Assembly (NCBI RefSeq): GCF_000931935.2
Contig: NZ_AZAC01000020.1
Span: 1-64,000, forward strand
DNA from: Dethiosulfatarculus sandiegensis
Lineage (GTDB): Bacteria > Desulfobacterota > Desulfarculia > Desulfarculales > Desulfarculaceae
DNA: 64,000 nucleotides
Direction of reading: 5' to 3'
Shown: piece by piece, positions 8,827 to 18,187 of the stretch
Layout: each line of letters starts with the position of its first letter
How positions within the stretch are numbered: position 1 is the stretch's first letter
The notes under the pieces: model-generated
Told to the model about the DNA's origin: nothing
The model's input: only the letters and a program-made list of their open reading frames with translations
The model's database searches: none
Program-made: the position numbers and the translations under genes

Positions 8827-8995
8827 TTTGTTTATTTTTACTCAAAATAAAGTCATTACTTCATAGGCCTTCTCTGCACAATCCCCTTTTCCCCCAATCC
8901 CCGGATAAAAGTATTGATTTTTAGCGGCATTGGGCGGATAACCTGTTTGGCTGAACTTGAAGTTAAGAAATCCAAACCTAAAAAGCACTTTAACT

Positions 8996-10093
8996 ATGCA
9001 TGACAAGATTATAGATACGGTTATCATCGGGGCGGGCATAAGCGGGATTTATGCGGCCTCTCTTTTGGAAGAAAAGGGTGAATCCTATTATGTGCTGGAG
9101 GCCCGGGACCGGGTTGGCGGCAGGATTTTGAGCCCGGATTATGAGGGTTATTGCACAGACCTGGGCCCTTCCTGGTACTGGCCGGAGATCAACCCCAGGG
9201 TCACCAGGCTTATCCATGATCTGGGGCTCACCGGATACCGCCAGTATGACACCGGCTACGGGCGCTACCAGACCTCAACCGGGATAGTCAAGACTGTTTC
9301 CGGTTTTCCCACCGAACCTCAGAGTTGGCGGGTAAACGGGGGAATGATCTCCCTGGTTAAGGGCTTGGAGCAAAAGGTCCCCCAGGAAAAAATCCTGCTC
9401 AACCACCCGGTCTGTGAGATTGAAAAAAAAGAAGACCACGCGCTTATCAGCGTGGGGGTGCTGGGTGAAGAACCCCGCTGCCAATTCAAGGCTTCCAGAA
9501 TTTTCCTTGCCCTGCCCCCGCGGCTGGCAGCCTCGACCATACTTTTCACTCCCGACCTGTCGCACCAGCTGACCCAGGCCATGCTCAGGACCAACACCTG
9601 GATGGCCGGGCACGCCAAATTCTTTGCGGTTTATGAACAGGCCGATTGGCGCAAGGCGGGCCTTTCCGGCCAGGCCTTTAGCGAACGCGGCCCCATGAGC
9701 GAATTGCACGATGCCGCCAACAGCACGGAAACCATTTTCGGGCTGACCGGCTTTGTGGGGGTTCCGGCCTTTTACAGAAAAGACAAGGAAAAAGTAATTG
9801 AAGCGATCCTGGAGCAGCTGGAACTCCTGTATGGAGAAGGCGCGGGCAAGCCTGCCAAGGTGTTTTATAAAGACTGGGCCTATGAGAACTTCACCGCCAC
9901 AGAGATAGATCAAAGGGCTGCTCACGAGCACCCCCTATACATGCCGCCAAGGGGCAGAAACTATATGTGGGGCGGCATGGTGGTATTCATGGGCACCGAG
10001 ACCTCGCAAGAAATGGGCGGCTATATTGAAGGCGCTCTGGACAGTGCGGAAAAGGCGGTCCACCAGGCTTTTGCCCTTGCCCAGGCCGGGTGA
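8996..10093 (+). CDS. FAD-dependent amine oxidase-like oxidoreductase
   Basis: 365 residues from the ATG at 8996; the open frame extends to a TTG at 8957 but MHDKIIDTVIIGAGISGIYAA places the Rossmann strand at the usual N-terminal position. Residues 7-35 carry the dinucleotide-binding GAGISG motif with the downstream acidic VLEARDRVGGR, the classic flavin amine oxidase/protoporphyrinogen oxidase fingerprint. The C-terminal FAD-contact region is represented by MWGGMVVFMGTETSQEMGGYIEGALDSAEKA. The product should be a soluble flavoprotein oxidising an amine or related compound. It appears as a single gene, ended by a hairpin at 10197-10233. Substrate is unknown; it is short for the family. Confidence 0.85.
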   Translation: MHDKIIDTVIIGAGISGIYAASLLEEKGESYYVLEARDRVGGRILSPDYEGYCTDLGPSWYWPEINPRVTRLIHDLGLTGYRQYDTGYGRYQTSTGIVKTVSGFPTEPQSWRVNGGMISLVKGLEQKVPQEKILLNHPVCEIEKKEDHALISVGVLGEEPRCQFKASRIFLALPPRLAASTILFTPDLSHQLTQAMLRTNTWMAGHAKFFAVYEQADWRKAGLSGQAFSERGPMSELHDAANSTETIFGLTGFVGVPAFYRKDKEKVIEAILEQLELLYGEGAGKPAKVFYKDWAYENFTATEIDQRAAHEHPLYMPPRGRNYMWGGMVVFMGTETSQEMGGYIEGALDSAEKAVHQAFALAQAG

Positions 10094-10196
10094 ATGCCCT
10101 TGAAACTGGATTAGGGCTTTTAAATTACACCTCACCCCCAAGTGCACGGCTTTTGTATGTCTGCCATTCCCCCGGGTGAGTTTGCTTGATAAAACA

Positions 10197-10233
10197 AGCC
10201 GGTCGGCCAAAACCAGATTATTGCCGACCGGCT
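10197..10233. terminator. Hairpin between converging genes
   Basis: Perfect 11-bp arms AGCCGGTCGGC and GCCGACCGGCT with a 15-nt loop lie between the amine-oxidase gene (plus) and the ankyrin gene (minus). No T-tract follows; it probably serves both strands. Confidence 0.55.
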
Positions 10234-10339
10234 CGAATAAAGTCACACAAGACTTTGCGGGCAGGCTGCAAGTTAACATCACAGCAAGGCTTATCTGACT
10301 AGCCCAAACCGTCTACTGGTGCATTTTAGCGATACCCCC

Positions 10340-12394
10340 TCACTTGGATTCCAAAAGCTTAATCACCTTTTGCCTTTGCTGCTTTTGGTAAAGTTTTTCC
10401 CTGCTTCGCGGCGTCCTTGCCCAATCCAGGGCGGTTTTATTATCTTTATCGCGAAGTTTGGTGTCAGCGCCGTGGGCAAGGTAAAACTCGACCGGCTCAA
10501 GCCAGGCCATTTTGGCGGCGTTCATCAAAAGGGTTGTGCCTGCTTTAGAGATGGGGGCATTGATATCGGCCCCCTTATCAAGCAGATATTCAAGCATTTC
10601 CTTGGCCCCGGGTTTGAATTTTCCGCCCTTGGTCTTAAAGGCGATTTTCCAGATGGCCGTTTGCTTATCAACCGGCACACCGGCTTTCACAAGCACAGGG
10701 ATAACCTCTCGCCAGTGCTTGAAGTTGCTTTGAGCCTGGGCAAGGGCATTATCCCCGGAACGGTTTTGATAAGAGAGGTCACCGCCGCGCTCTATGACGA
10801 GTTTAACCATTTCGGCTGTGCTTAAATTAGCCGCCTTTTGCAATAACGGAGCGCCGTAAACATATATATTGGCATCCATTCCCTTATCCAGATATGCCTT
10901 CACGGTTTTCACATCGCCGTGGTTAAGCGCCTTGATGATCACCCTTGAATCCGCTTTATTCAGGCGGTTGCCGGATTTGCCGGGGCTTTTTTTAGTGGAT
11001 CTGCCGTAGGTTTTTATCGGCGTGGTCCGAACCACCTTTGGGCCACTGGCTGTTGAGCCGGTCTTTGCCTTGGAAATGCTCCTCTTTGCACTCTCCCTGG
11101 CGGGTTGCTCAATCCTGAACTTGACTGCGCCCGTTTTATTGATCCTGAAATCACAGATGGTGATTTTGTGACCAGGGGGGAATTCCCAAGTCTTGGTTTG
11201 GCCGTTTGTAATGGTTATTCTTTTTTCAAACAATTTGTCCTTGCAACTGCCCTTGCACCCGGAAAAAACAAGCTCGGAATCCTTGGCATCCTGGCTGTCA
11301 CCGGTTACTCTGACCATTAATTTTCGATCTGAATAAACAAAAGCTCCCCTGCCTCCGGCTGAATGGAGGTAACCTTCCTCGAGTTTACTGTCTCGGGAAA
11401 ACTTAAAAGGATCCTTGGCGTTTACAACCGTTGCATAGATCAAGCCCTTTTCAACCCGGATGTAAACCCATTCGGTTTTCTTTTTCTTGCTGACCTCAAC
11501 TTTTTTTCTCTGCCAGTTTTTAGTGAAATCAAAAGGTTGGGGTTTAATATCAGCCTGTGCCGCATTTTGGGGAATAACTTTATAAGAACCGGTTGATGAT
11601 GAATAGAAATTGCGCAACTCAATAACAACCGGCCTCATTGGGTCCACCTTGACCCTGATCTCACCGCCTTCACCGATGCGCCTGCCCCAGGGGGCCTTGC
11701 CTTGAACGGTTTGTTTCACAGCAGGCAAAGCGGCAAGGGCCTTTTTTCTTGCCTCCCGAGGGTCAGGGGCCTTGCTGAACCCGGCGGGAATATTCAAAGA
11801 GGCGGTATCCACCGATCCCGGCTTAATATTGCTCAGCAAAAAGCGGGTGTCACCGGTATTGATCTTTATCTTTACCCGGCGGTCATTGCGCCCGCTCACC
11901 ATATGGGCTTTGATGGGAAAGGAATCAAGCTCAAGGGCATACCATACGTCGGCAAGTTTAAAATCTTGGTCATAGTAGGCGTAATGGTCACAGAGGAATC
12001 CGGAGACCTTTTCCGAACCCACCTTTTTGGAAGTGGCAACCTTTTTCAACTGCTCAATCCCCTGGAAAGGGTCAAGCATAAAGGCAAGGAAACTAAAGCT
12101 CTTAACTTCCTTGTAAGTCTTTGTTTGCGGATTAAAAAGCCGGGTTTTACCGCTTTTTTTATCCACCATAATAATGGCCTTACCTGATTTGCCCTTTTTT
12201 TGGGTAACGCTTAAGTCCATCCGATATCCCCTGGGATGCACCAGTATTGTGCCCACAGCCTTGCTGTTGGTAATTTCTTCTGAAATATCGGCGGTAAATT
12301 CAACTGCCCAGGCCTTGTGCGCTCCGCATAAAAACAAAAAACACAGAACAAAAGAAATAAGGGCTTGTAAGCATCGAGTATTTTTGATTTTCAT
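10340..12394 (-). CDS. Secreted protein with DUF4412-like N-terminus and ankyrin repeats
   Basis: About 684 residues starting at the ATG at 12394, where a signal peptide begins (MKIKNTRCLQALISFVLCFL, cleavage near AWA). Upstream in-frame methionines would bury the signal peptide. Mature residues 25-220 resemble periplasmic lipid-carrier-like or DUF4412 domains (VDKKSGKTRLFNPQTKTYKEV, then SGFLCDHYAYYDQDFKLADVWYALEL). A central basic linker follows. The C-terminal 190 residues hold four to five ankyrin units (NHGDVKTVKAYLDKGMDANI, MLEYLLDKGADINAPI, TLLMNAAKMAWLEPVEFYLA, HGADTKLRDKDNKTALDWA). The role is probably periplasmic protein binding. It is monocistronic. Confidence 0.75.
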   Translation of the reverse strand: MKIKNTRCLQALISFVLCFLFLCGAHKAWAVEFTADISEEITNSKAVGTILVHPRGYRMDLSVTQKKGKSGKAIIMVDKKSGKTRLFNPQTKTYKEVKSFSFLAFMLDPFQGIEQLKKVATSKKVGSEKVSGFLCDHYAYYDQDFKLADVWYALELDSFPIKAHMVSGRNDRRVKIKINTGDTRFLLSNIKPGSVDTASLNIPAGFSKAPDPREARKKALAALPAVKQTVQGKAPWGRRIGEGGEIRVKVDPMRPVVIELRNFYSSSTGSYKVIPQNAAQADIKPQPFDFTKNWQRKKVEVSKKKKTEWVYIRVEKGLIYATVVNAKDPFKFSRDSKLEEGYLHSAGGRGAFVYSDRKLMVRVTGDSQDAKDSELVFSGCKGSCKDKLFEKRITITNGQTKTWEFPPGHKITICDFRINKTGAVKFRIEQPARESAKRSISKAKTGSTASGPKVVRTTPIKTYGRSTKKSPGKSGNRLNKADSRVIIKALNHGDVKTVKAYLDKGMDANIYVYGAPLLQKAANLSTAEMVKLVIERGGDLSYQNRSGDNALAQAQSNFKHWREVIPVLVKAGVPVDKQTAIWKIAFKTKGGKFKPGAKEMLEYLLDKGADINAPISKAGTTLLMNAAKMAWLEPVEFYLAHGADTKLRDKDNKTALDWARTPRSREKLYQKQQRQKVIKLLESK

Positions 12395-13040
12395 TTTTTC
12401 ACCGAATCCTTTTCCACTACTAAAATACTTTGGGGTATGTGGCATCAGACAGTTACGGTTATGATGAAAGTCAAATTTCAAACAATTCAGACACGTAGTA
12501 AAAAAGTAATGTGAAACTTATCCACACAAGGTTTTTATTTGCATTTTAGGTTTTTAAAAATACACCGTCAATATTTAGGCATTTATTCCAAACAAAAGTT
12601 TAACCTACGCCTATTTGCCAACAAGTTGAAACTATGCGGGCACTTCACAAGTATCCAACAGAACCTCGGTCTTAAGCTATTATTAAAAATATATTATAAT
12701 ATCAAATATTTAAATACATGCCTTCAGTAATCAAAAACCCAATAAACAGCCCCCCCAACACAGCATAATTAAAATCCGCTTCAATATATTACAAAATTAT
12801 TTAAACATAAAAATTATTCAATCAGGTATATTATATTGACTTTTCCTTTACTTACAGGTTTCGAAAAAGGGAAAGACTCGAATAAAAAATCAGTACCTCG
12901 GCAGTTCCATTTTCTCACCTCGGCGCGAAATGTATCCAAATTGACGCAAATGGTGATTTCTTTTTCGACCGGAAACCGGGATGATAAAAAAATAGAAGTA
13001 TTGCGCAGGGTTTTACCTGACAAAACCAAAGGGGGACCAA
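12395..13040. other. AT-rich intergenic region
   Basis: A divergent gap between the ankyrin gene (minus) and the molybdenum hydroxylase genes (plus). It is AT-rich from about 12480 to 12840. No convincing gene is seen; short frames on both strands lack ribosome sites. It must contain the two promoters. A GGGGGA ribosome site for the next gene is at 13031-13036. Confidence 0.5.
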
Positions 13041-13508
13041 ATGTTTAAGCTAAAAGTAAACGGAAAGGTTCACCAGGTCGACTCATCTCCGGAGACCCCG
13101 CTTTTGTGGGTTTTGCGGGATGATTTGGGATTCACCAGCGTTAAATACGGGTGTGGAATCGGCGAATGCGGCTCCTGCACAGTGCTCATAAACGGTAAGG
13201 CGGAAAGGTCATGCAGCATTACTGCCGAAAGCGCCCAGGGCCTGGAGATAACCACCATCGAGGGCCTGCCCGAGGATCATCCGGTCAAGCGGGCCTGGAT
13301 AGCCGAGCAGGTGCCCCAGTGCGGCTATTGTCAGCCAGGCATGATTCTGCAGGCGGTTGATGTCATAAAGAGCAATCCCAAGGCCTCCAAACGGGAGATG
13401 GCACAAGCCATGGATGATGTTATGTGCCGATGCGGGACCCATGCCAGGGTGCTTAAGGCCATGTCCATTGCAGCCGGCAAAATGGGCGACAAGGGAGGTG
13501 CGACATGA
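13041..13508 (+). CDS. (2Fe-2S) subunit of a molybdenum hydroxylase (IorA/CoxS type)
   Basis: 155 residues. The N-terminal plant-type ferredoxin domain holds CGIGECGSCTVL plus a further Cys, and the C-terminal helical domain holds CGYCQPGMILQA and CRCGTHARV, the two [2Fe-2S] cluster signatures of xanthine-dehydrogenase-family small subunits. It passes electrons from the molybdopterin site of the partner to an external acceptor. The stop overlaps the start of the large-subunit gene by four bases, so the two are translationally coupled. There is no FAD subunit, as in isoquinoline 1-oxidoreductase and related two-subunit enzymes. Confidence 0.93.
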   Translation: MFKLKVNGKVHQVDSSPETPLLWVLRDDLGFTSVKYGCGIGECGSCTVLINGKAERSCSITAESAQGLEITTIEGLPEDHPVKRAWIAEQVPQCGYCQPGMILQAVDVIKSNPKASKREMAQAMDDVMCRCGTHARVLKAMSIAAGKMGDKGGAT

Positions 13509-15649
13509 AAGCAGGCATAACGCGCCGTCTGTTTTTAAAAAGCACCGGTCTGGTGCTGGCTGTGGCGGCCAGCCCTACGGGGATTCGTCTGTTCAATCCC
13601 GCCGTTGCCCGCGCCGAGGGTAAAAATTTCAAGCCTCACGCCTTTTTGGAGATCGCCCCAAATGAAACCGTGATCATCTGGGTGGGGCAGACGGAAATGG
13701 GCCAGGGAACCCACACCGGGCTTCCCATGGTGATAGCCGAAGAACTGGGCGCAGACTGGCAAAAAATAAAGATAAAAATGGCCGGGGCCGGTGAGGCCTT
13801 TAAAGATCCGGTAAACCATATGCAGGTCACCGGAGGCAGCACCAGCATAAGGCACCGCTGGGACATGTTGCGCCAAGTCGGCGCAGCGGCGAGGGAGATG
13901 CTTATCCAGGCAGCGGCCAATGAATGGGGGGTTGCCCCCTCCCAATGCAAGGCCCACAAGGGCAAGGTGCTGCATCCAAACGGCAGGAGCATAAGCTTTG
14001 GGCAATTGAGCCAAAAGGCAGCCGCCCTGCCTGTGCCGAAAAAACCCGAGCTGAAGCAGGCTAAGGATTACAACCTGATAGGCACCAGCCCCATGCGGGT
14101 GGATATACCGGAAAAGGTGGCGGGCAAGACAGTCTTTGGCTTTGATTTCAAGGCGCCGGGCATGTGTGTGGCTGTGGTGGCCCGAGCCCCGGCCTATGGA
14201 GCCAAGCCTGAATCCTTTGACCAAAGGGCGGCCATGACCGTCAAGGGGGTTATCTCCGTGGTGCCGCTTAAGGACAGGGTGGCGGTCTGCGCGGAAAACA
14301 CCTATGCCGCGCTTAAAGGCAGGGAGGCCCTGGCCATAAAATGGACCAAAGGCTCTCATCCGGACTTGGACGACGCCAAACTGAACAAAATATATCAAGA
14401 GGCATTGGCCAAGTCCGGGGCTCCGGCCTGGCCGGTGGGTGACGCCAAGGCTGCCCTGGCCCGGGCCAATACCAGGCTAAAGGCAAATTACAAATTCCCC
14501 TACCTTTCCCATGTCCCCCTGGAGCCCATGAACTGCACGGCCCAAGTGGAAAAAGACCGCTGCCGTCTCTGGGCGCCCACCCAGGGCCAGACCATAGCCC
14601 AGAAAGTGGCGGCCGGGATAACCAAGCTGCCGCCGGAAAAGATCGAGGTCATAACCCCCTATGTGGGAGGCGGATTCGGCAGGCGCATAGAATGGGCCGT
14701 ATTGACCGATGCCGTTCTTCTTTCCCAGGCCATGAAACGCCCGGTAAAGGTTATCTGGACCAGGGAAGACGATTTCAAGCACGACTTCTACCGCCCGGCC
14801 TGCCACACCTATGTGGAAGGCGGCCTGGACTCCCGGGGCCGCATCACCTCCTGGTTTCAGAAAAACGCCGCCTCCTCCATCATGCAACGCCTGTTTCCCC
14901 GGGCAGTGAAAAACGGGCTGGACCCAACCGGGGTGGAGGGAGCAGGCAACATGATTTACAACCTGCCGAATCGGCTGGTGGAATTCATCCTGCTGGACCT
15001 GCCGATCCCGGTTGGCTTTTTACGCTCAGTGGGCCACACCTATAACATCTTCACGGTTGAAAGTTTTATGGATGAACTGGCCGCGGAGGCGGGCAAGGAC
15101 CCTCTGGAATTCCGCCTGGCCTATCTGAAAAAAGGCTCCAGAGAAAGGCGGATTCTGAACCTGCTGGGCCAAAAAGCGGGTTGGGGCAAAAAACTGCCCA
15201 AAGGCAGGGGCCTTGGCCTGGCGGTGAGCACCTGCTATGAATCCACTGTGGGACATGTGGCCGAAGTATCGGTGGACTTAAAAACCGGCCAAGTGAAGGT
15301 GCACAAGCTGGTGGCCGCCCTGGATTGCGGCACTGCGGTGTTTCCCGACGCGGTAAAGGCCCAGATTGAAGGCGGGGCGGTGATGGCGCTCAGCATAGCC
15401 TTTAAGGAGCGCGTATCCTTTGCCAAGGGCGGGGTGGCCACCGCCAACTTTGACGACTACCCCCTTTTGACCATGGCCGATGTACCGGAAATCGAAGCGC
15501 ATCTTGTGGGAAGCGGCGGCAAGGCCGGAGGCGTGGGCGAACCTCCCATACCCACTGTGGCCCCGGCTGTGGCCAACGCCATATTCGCAGCAAGCGGAGT
15601 GAGGTTGAGGGAGCTGCCTTTTGACACCCAAAAGCTGAAAAAAAGCTAA
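13505..15649 (+). CDS. Molybdopterin-binding large subunit of an exported aldehyde/isoquinoline oxidoreductase-like enzyme
   Basis: 714 residues beginning with a twin-arginine signal (ITRRLFLKSTGLVLAVAAS), so the holoenzyme is probably folded with its cofactors and exported. The body matches the IorB/aldehyde oxidase large-subunit family: VGQTEMGQGTHTGL near residue 60, GGGFGRRIEWAVLTDAVLLS near 390, and the C-terminal VGEPPIPTVAPAVANAIFAASG containing the conserved Glu next to the molybdenum site. The substrate may be an aldehyde or N-heterocycle; it cannot be told from sequence. It is co-transcribed with the (2Fe-2S) subunit. Maturation factors (XdhC-like) are not in the window. A cobalamin riboswitch lies just downstream but serves the next operon. 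Confidence 0.92.
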   Translation: MKAGITRRLFLKSTGLVLAVAASPTGIRLFNPAVARAEGKNFKPHAFLEIAPNETVIIWVGQTEMGQGTHTGLPMVIAEELGADWQKIKIKMAGAGEAFKDPVNHMQVTGGSTSIRHRWDMLRQVGAAAREMLIQAAANEWGVAPSQCKAHKGKVLHPNGRSISFGQLSQKAAALPVPKKPELKQAKDYNLIGTSPMRVDIPEKVAGKTVFGFDFKAPGMCVAVVARAPAYGAKPESFDQRAAMTVKGVISVVPLKDRVAVCAENTYAALKGREALAIKWTKGSHPDLDDAKLNKIYQEALAKSGAPAWPVGDAKAALARANTRLKANYKFPYLSHVPLEPMNCTAQVEKDRCRLWAPTQGQTIAQKVAAGITKLPPEKIEVITPYVGGGFGRRIEWAVLTDAVLLSQAMKRPVKVIWTREDDFKHDFYRPACHTYVEGGLDSRGRITSWFQKNAASSIMQRLFPRAVKNGLDPTGVEGAGNMIYNLPNRLVEFILLDLPIPVGFLRSVGHTYNIFTVESFMDELAAEAGKDPLEFRLAYLKKGSRERRILNLLGQKAGWGKKLPKGRGLGLAVSTCYESTVGHVAEVSVDLKTGQVKVHKLVAALDCGTAVFPDAVKAQIEGGAVMALSIAFKERVSFAKGGVATANFDDYPLLTMADVPEIEAHLVGSGGKAGGVGEPPIPTVAPAVANAIFAASGVRLRELPFDTQKLKKS

Positions 15650-15733
15650 ACATTAATGACGGTCAATCCGGCGCCCACTGCCAGACAAACCTTGACAACC
15701 CGGAGGTATTGGTGGATTTTATAGGCTGAATAA

Positions 15734-15897
15734 CGGTCAGGCGCCCGCAAGGGCTTAAAAGAGAAGCCGGTGAAATTCCGGCGCGGTCCCGCCGCTGTAT
15801 CCGGGGACAGAAGCCGCAAAAAAGCCACTGAAGGAAACAACTCCCTTGGGAAGGCGCGGCAAGTAGGATGATCCGGGAGCCAGAAGAACTACCGGCC
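15734..15897 (+). promoter_or_regulatory. Cobalamin riboswitch 2
   Basis: The aptamer blocks are visible in order on the plus strand: AGAGAAGCCGGTGAAATTCCGG, GCGGTCCCGCCGCTGTATCC (B12 box), GGGAAGGCGCGGCAAGTAGG and GGGAGCCAGAAGAACTACCGG. It precedes a terminator hairpin (16001-16034) and the btuFCD-type operon, so it should shut the importer off when cobalamin is abundant. Confidence 0.95.
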
Positions 15898-16000
15898 GTG
15901 TAACTCCCCCCGTCAGAAGGGGAGTGATGCCTTTTGCCCTTTTCGAACTAAAAAGGGCGGGCGCATATTATTTGGGAGGCCAAGCTAAACTGGGTGCAAC

Positions 16001-16034
16001 CCCCCGGTCCTTATCAGGGACCGGGGGTTTTTTT
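16001..16034 (+). terminator. Rho-independent terminator in the btuFCD leader
   Basis: CCCCCGGTCC and GGACCGGGGG arms with a 7-nt loop, followed by seven T residues, lie between riboswitch 2 and the first start codon. This is the expected transcription-attenuation platform for the aptamer. Confidence 0.9.
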
Positions 16035-16052
16035 ATGTCTAAAGGAGACTTG

Positions 16053-17123
16053 ATGCCCCTCCTGGGAAGGCGAAATAAGCGGGGTTGTTTTGGGTTATTT
16101 ACGGCCCTTTTGGGATTGATCCTGGCGGCCGGGCCGGTCTGTAGTGCCGCGGCCACCCCGGAGCAAACCGGCAGAGGACCGGAAAACAGGGGCATGCGCC
16201 TGTTTACAGACGACTTAAAGCGCACCCGCAAAATACCGAAACAAATAAAACGGCTGGTTGTATTGAGTGGCCCCGCGGTTGAGGTGACCTGGGCCATGGG
16301 CAAGGGAGACTTGATCGTGGCCCGCTCTGAGTGGGCCACCTGGCCGCCGCAAATGAAAAAACTCCCCTCTCTGGGTTCCATCATACGCCCCAACCAGGAG
16401 CTGATCTGGGAGCTTAAGCCCGATGTAATAGTTGCGGATATGCATTTCAGGAAAAGTGCGCCTTTTATGGAGCGCATGGGCGTGCCGGTGGTTTTTCTAA
16501 GCGCGGTTCATGTGGAAGACATCGGCGTACTGGTTGAAAGAATGGGCAGGCTTTTAAACAAGCCCAAACGGGCCCAAGAGTTGAGGGCCTTTGTGCAAAA
16601 ATACATGAATGCCGTCAAAAAACCTTTACAGGGCCTCAAGCCGCAAGAAAAGCCGCGGGTCTTTCACGGCTCCGGCCGACAGCTCTATTTCACCTCATCC
16701 TCCAAATACGGACGCAGGGTGATAGACGAGGCTGGGGCGATCAATATCGCCGACAGCCTGCCTTTTTACTGGCAGCAGGTCTCCCCGGAGTGGCTGGTGT
16801 GTGAAGACCCGGACTACATGGTCTTAAGCCCCAACCTGGCCAAATACAGCTATGAAGTGCCTGAACGAAAGGCAATGAGCTCCCTATGGGAACACGCTGC
16901 AAACAGGCCGGGGATTCGCAGCATGCGCATTACCCGAGACAATCATCTGTATTTACTCAACGCGCGCCTTGGCTATGGCCTGCGCTCCTTTATAGGCGCA
17001 ATTTATATGGCCAAAATCTTTCATCCGGATTTGTTCCCCGACCTGGATCCAAAGCAGATCCATGCCCGCTTTCTGGAAAAATTCTATGGCCTCAAACTGG
17101 AAGGGAGCTACCTCTACCCATGA
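16053..17123 (+). CDS. btuF: ABC transporter substrate-binding protein, BtuF/Fec-type
   Basis: 356 residues from the ATG at 16053, chosen over an ATG at 16035 because AAAGGAG precedes it at the right spacing. A signal peptide (CFGLFTALLGLILAAGPVCSAAA) precedes a Peripla_BP_2-type domain: IKRLVVLSGPAVEVTWAMGKGDLIV, LPSLGSIIRPNQELIWELKPDVIVAD and MERMGVPVVFLSAVHVEDIGVLVERMGRLL follow the usual order for B12 or siderophore binders. It would deliver cobalamin or a chelate to the permease. The stop overlaps the permease start (ATGA). Riboswitch 2 supports cobalamin or a cobalt-related substrate; the symbol is by context. Confidence 0.85.
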   Translation: MPLLGRRNKRGCFGLFTALLGLILAAGPVCSAAATPEQTGRGPENRGMRLFTDDLKRTRKIPKQIKRLVVLSGPAVEVTWAMGKGDLIVARSEWATWPPQMKKLPSLGSIIRPNQELIWELKPDVIVADMHFRKSAPFMERMGVPVVFLSAVHVEDIGVLVERMGRLLNKPKRAQELRAFVQKYMNAVKKPLQGLKPQEKPRVFHGSGRQLYFTSSSKYGRRVIDEAGAINIADSLPFYWQQVSPEWLVCEDPDYMVLSPNLAKYSYEVPERKAMSSLWEHAANRPGIRSMRITRDNHLYLLNARLGYGLRSFIGAIYMAKIFHPDLFPDLDPKQIHARFLEKFYGLKLEGSYLYP

Positions 17124-18187
17124 CCTCGTCCGCCCAGGTTTCATCTGAGACCGACAAACCGGCCTTTGGCCGCAACGCAGTGATTCTACTGGTTATCCTG
17201 ATCTGCATTTTGCTGGCCGGATGTCTGGCCGCCTCCCTGGGAATTGCCTCGGTGGGCATGGTCGAGGTGGGGCAAAGCCTTTTGAGCCTTATCTGGCCCC
17301 AGTCCGCTCCACCGGGCGGTGCGGATATCGTGGTCTTTGACCTCAGGCTGCCCAGGGTGCTTCTGGCCCTGGTGGTGGGCTTTTCCCTGGCGCTTAGCGG
17401 AGCGGCGGCCCAAGGGGTTCTGATGAACCCCCTGGTCAGCCCCTTTGTGCTGGGGGTTGCTCCGGGAGCGGCCCTGGGTGCGGCCCTGGCCCTGGTGCTG
17501 GGGGTGGGGCTCGGAGATGACGGGGGCAGGTTTCTGGTGGTGGCAAACGCCTTTTTCATGGCCACCTTGGCCATGTTTCTGTCCTACGGAATCTCCATGG
17601 TGAAAAGGTCTTCCAAGGAGACCATCATCCTGGCCGGCGTGGCGGTGGGCTACATCTTTTCGGCCCTGGTCTCCATATTGGAATACATCTCCCGCGAGGA
17701 CACCTTGCAGGCCCTGGTTTTCTGGCTAATGGGCAGCCTGTGGGAGGCCAGCTACCAGTCGGTTGTGATCATAGGCATCATAGCCTTTATCGCCTTTTTA
17801 GTTCTGATGCGGCTCTCCTGGGATTTAAACGTGCTCAGCGCGGGCCAGGAAGTGGCCCAAAGCCTGGGGGTCAGGGTCAAGGGGGTGCGCCTGACAGCGC
17901 TTTTGATCAGCGCCCTAACCACTGCGGCGGCGGTTTCATTCTGCGGGATCATAGGCTTTGTGGGGCTGATGGCTCCCCACATGGCGCGGGTCCTGGTGGG
18001 CACCGATCACCGTTGGCTCTTGCCCACGGCCGGTCTCCTGGGCGCTTTGATGCTGGTGGTGGCAGACACCCTGGCCCGCACCCTGGTCTGGCCGGTGGAG
18101 ATTCCGGTGGGCATAATGACCTCCCTGGTGGGAGGGCCGTTTTTCATATACCTGCTCTGGAAACGAAAAAGGGATTGGTGGTCATGA
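17120..18187 (+). CDS. btuC: FecCD/BtuC-family ABC permease
   Basis: 355 residues from an ATG overlapping the upstream stop. About ten hydrophobic segments and the family sequences LRLPRVLLALVVGFSLALSGAAAQGVLMNPLVSPFVLGVAPGAALGAA and GIIGFVGLMAPHMARVLVGTDHR are diagnostic for the BtuC/FhuB/FecCD permease family. It would form a homodimer in the inner membrane and move the ligand brought by the binding protein. The stop again overlaps the next start by four bases, so the three genes are one translationally coupled unit under riboswitch 2. The family alone does not separate B12 from siderophore transport. Confidence 0.93.
   Translation: MTSSAQVSSETDKPAFGRNAVILLVILICILLAGCLAASLGIASVGMVEVGQSLLSLIWPQSAPPGGADIVVFDLRLPRVLLALVVGFSLALSGAAAQGVLMNPLVSPFVLGVAPGAALGAALALVLGVGLGDDGGRFLVVANAFFMATLAMFLSYGISMVKRSSKETIILAGVAVGYIFSALVSILEYISREDTLQALVFWLMGSLWEASYQSVVIIGIIAFIAFLVLMRLSWDLNVLSAGQEVAQSLGVRVKGVRLTALLISALTTAAAVSFCGIIGFVGLMAPHMARVLVGTDHRWLLPTAGLLGALMLVVADTLARTLVWPVEIPVGIMTSLVGGPFFIYLLWKRKRDWWS

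Noticed and set aside
13535..14398. Long minus-strand frame opposite the molybdenum hydroxylase large subunit
   Set aside because: Shadow frame in a GC-rich conserved gene; translation is low-complexity H/G/L-rich.
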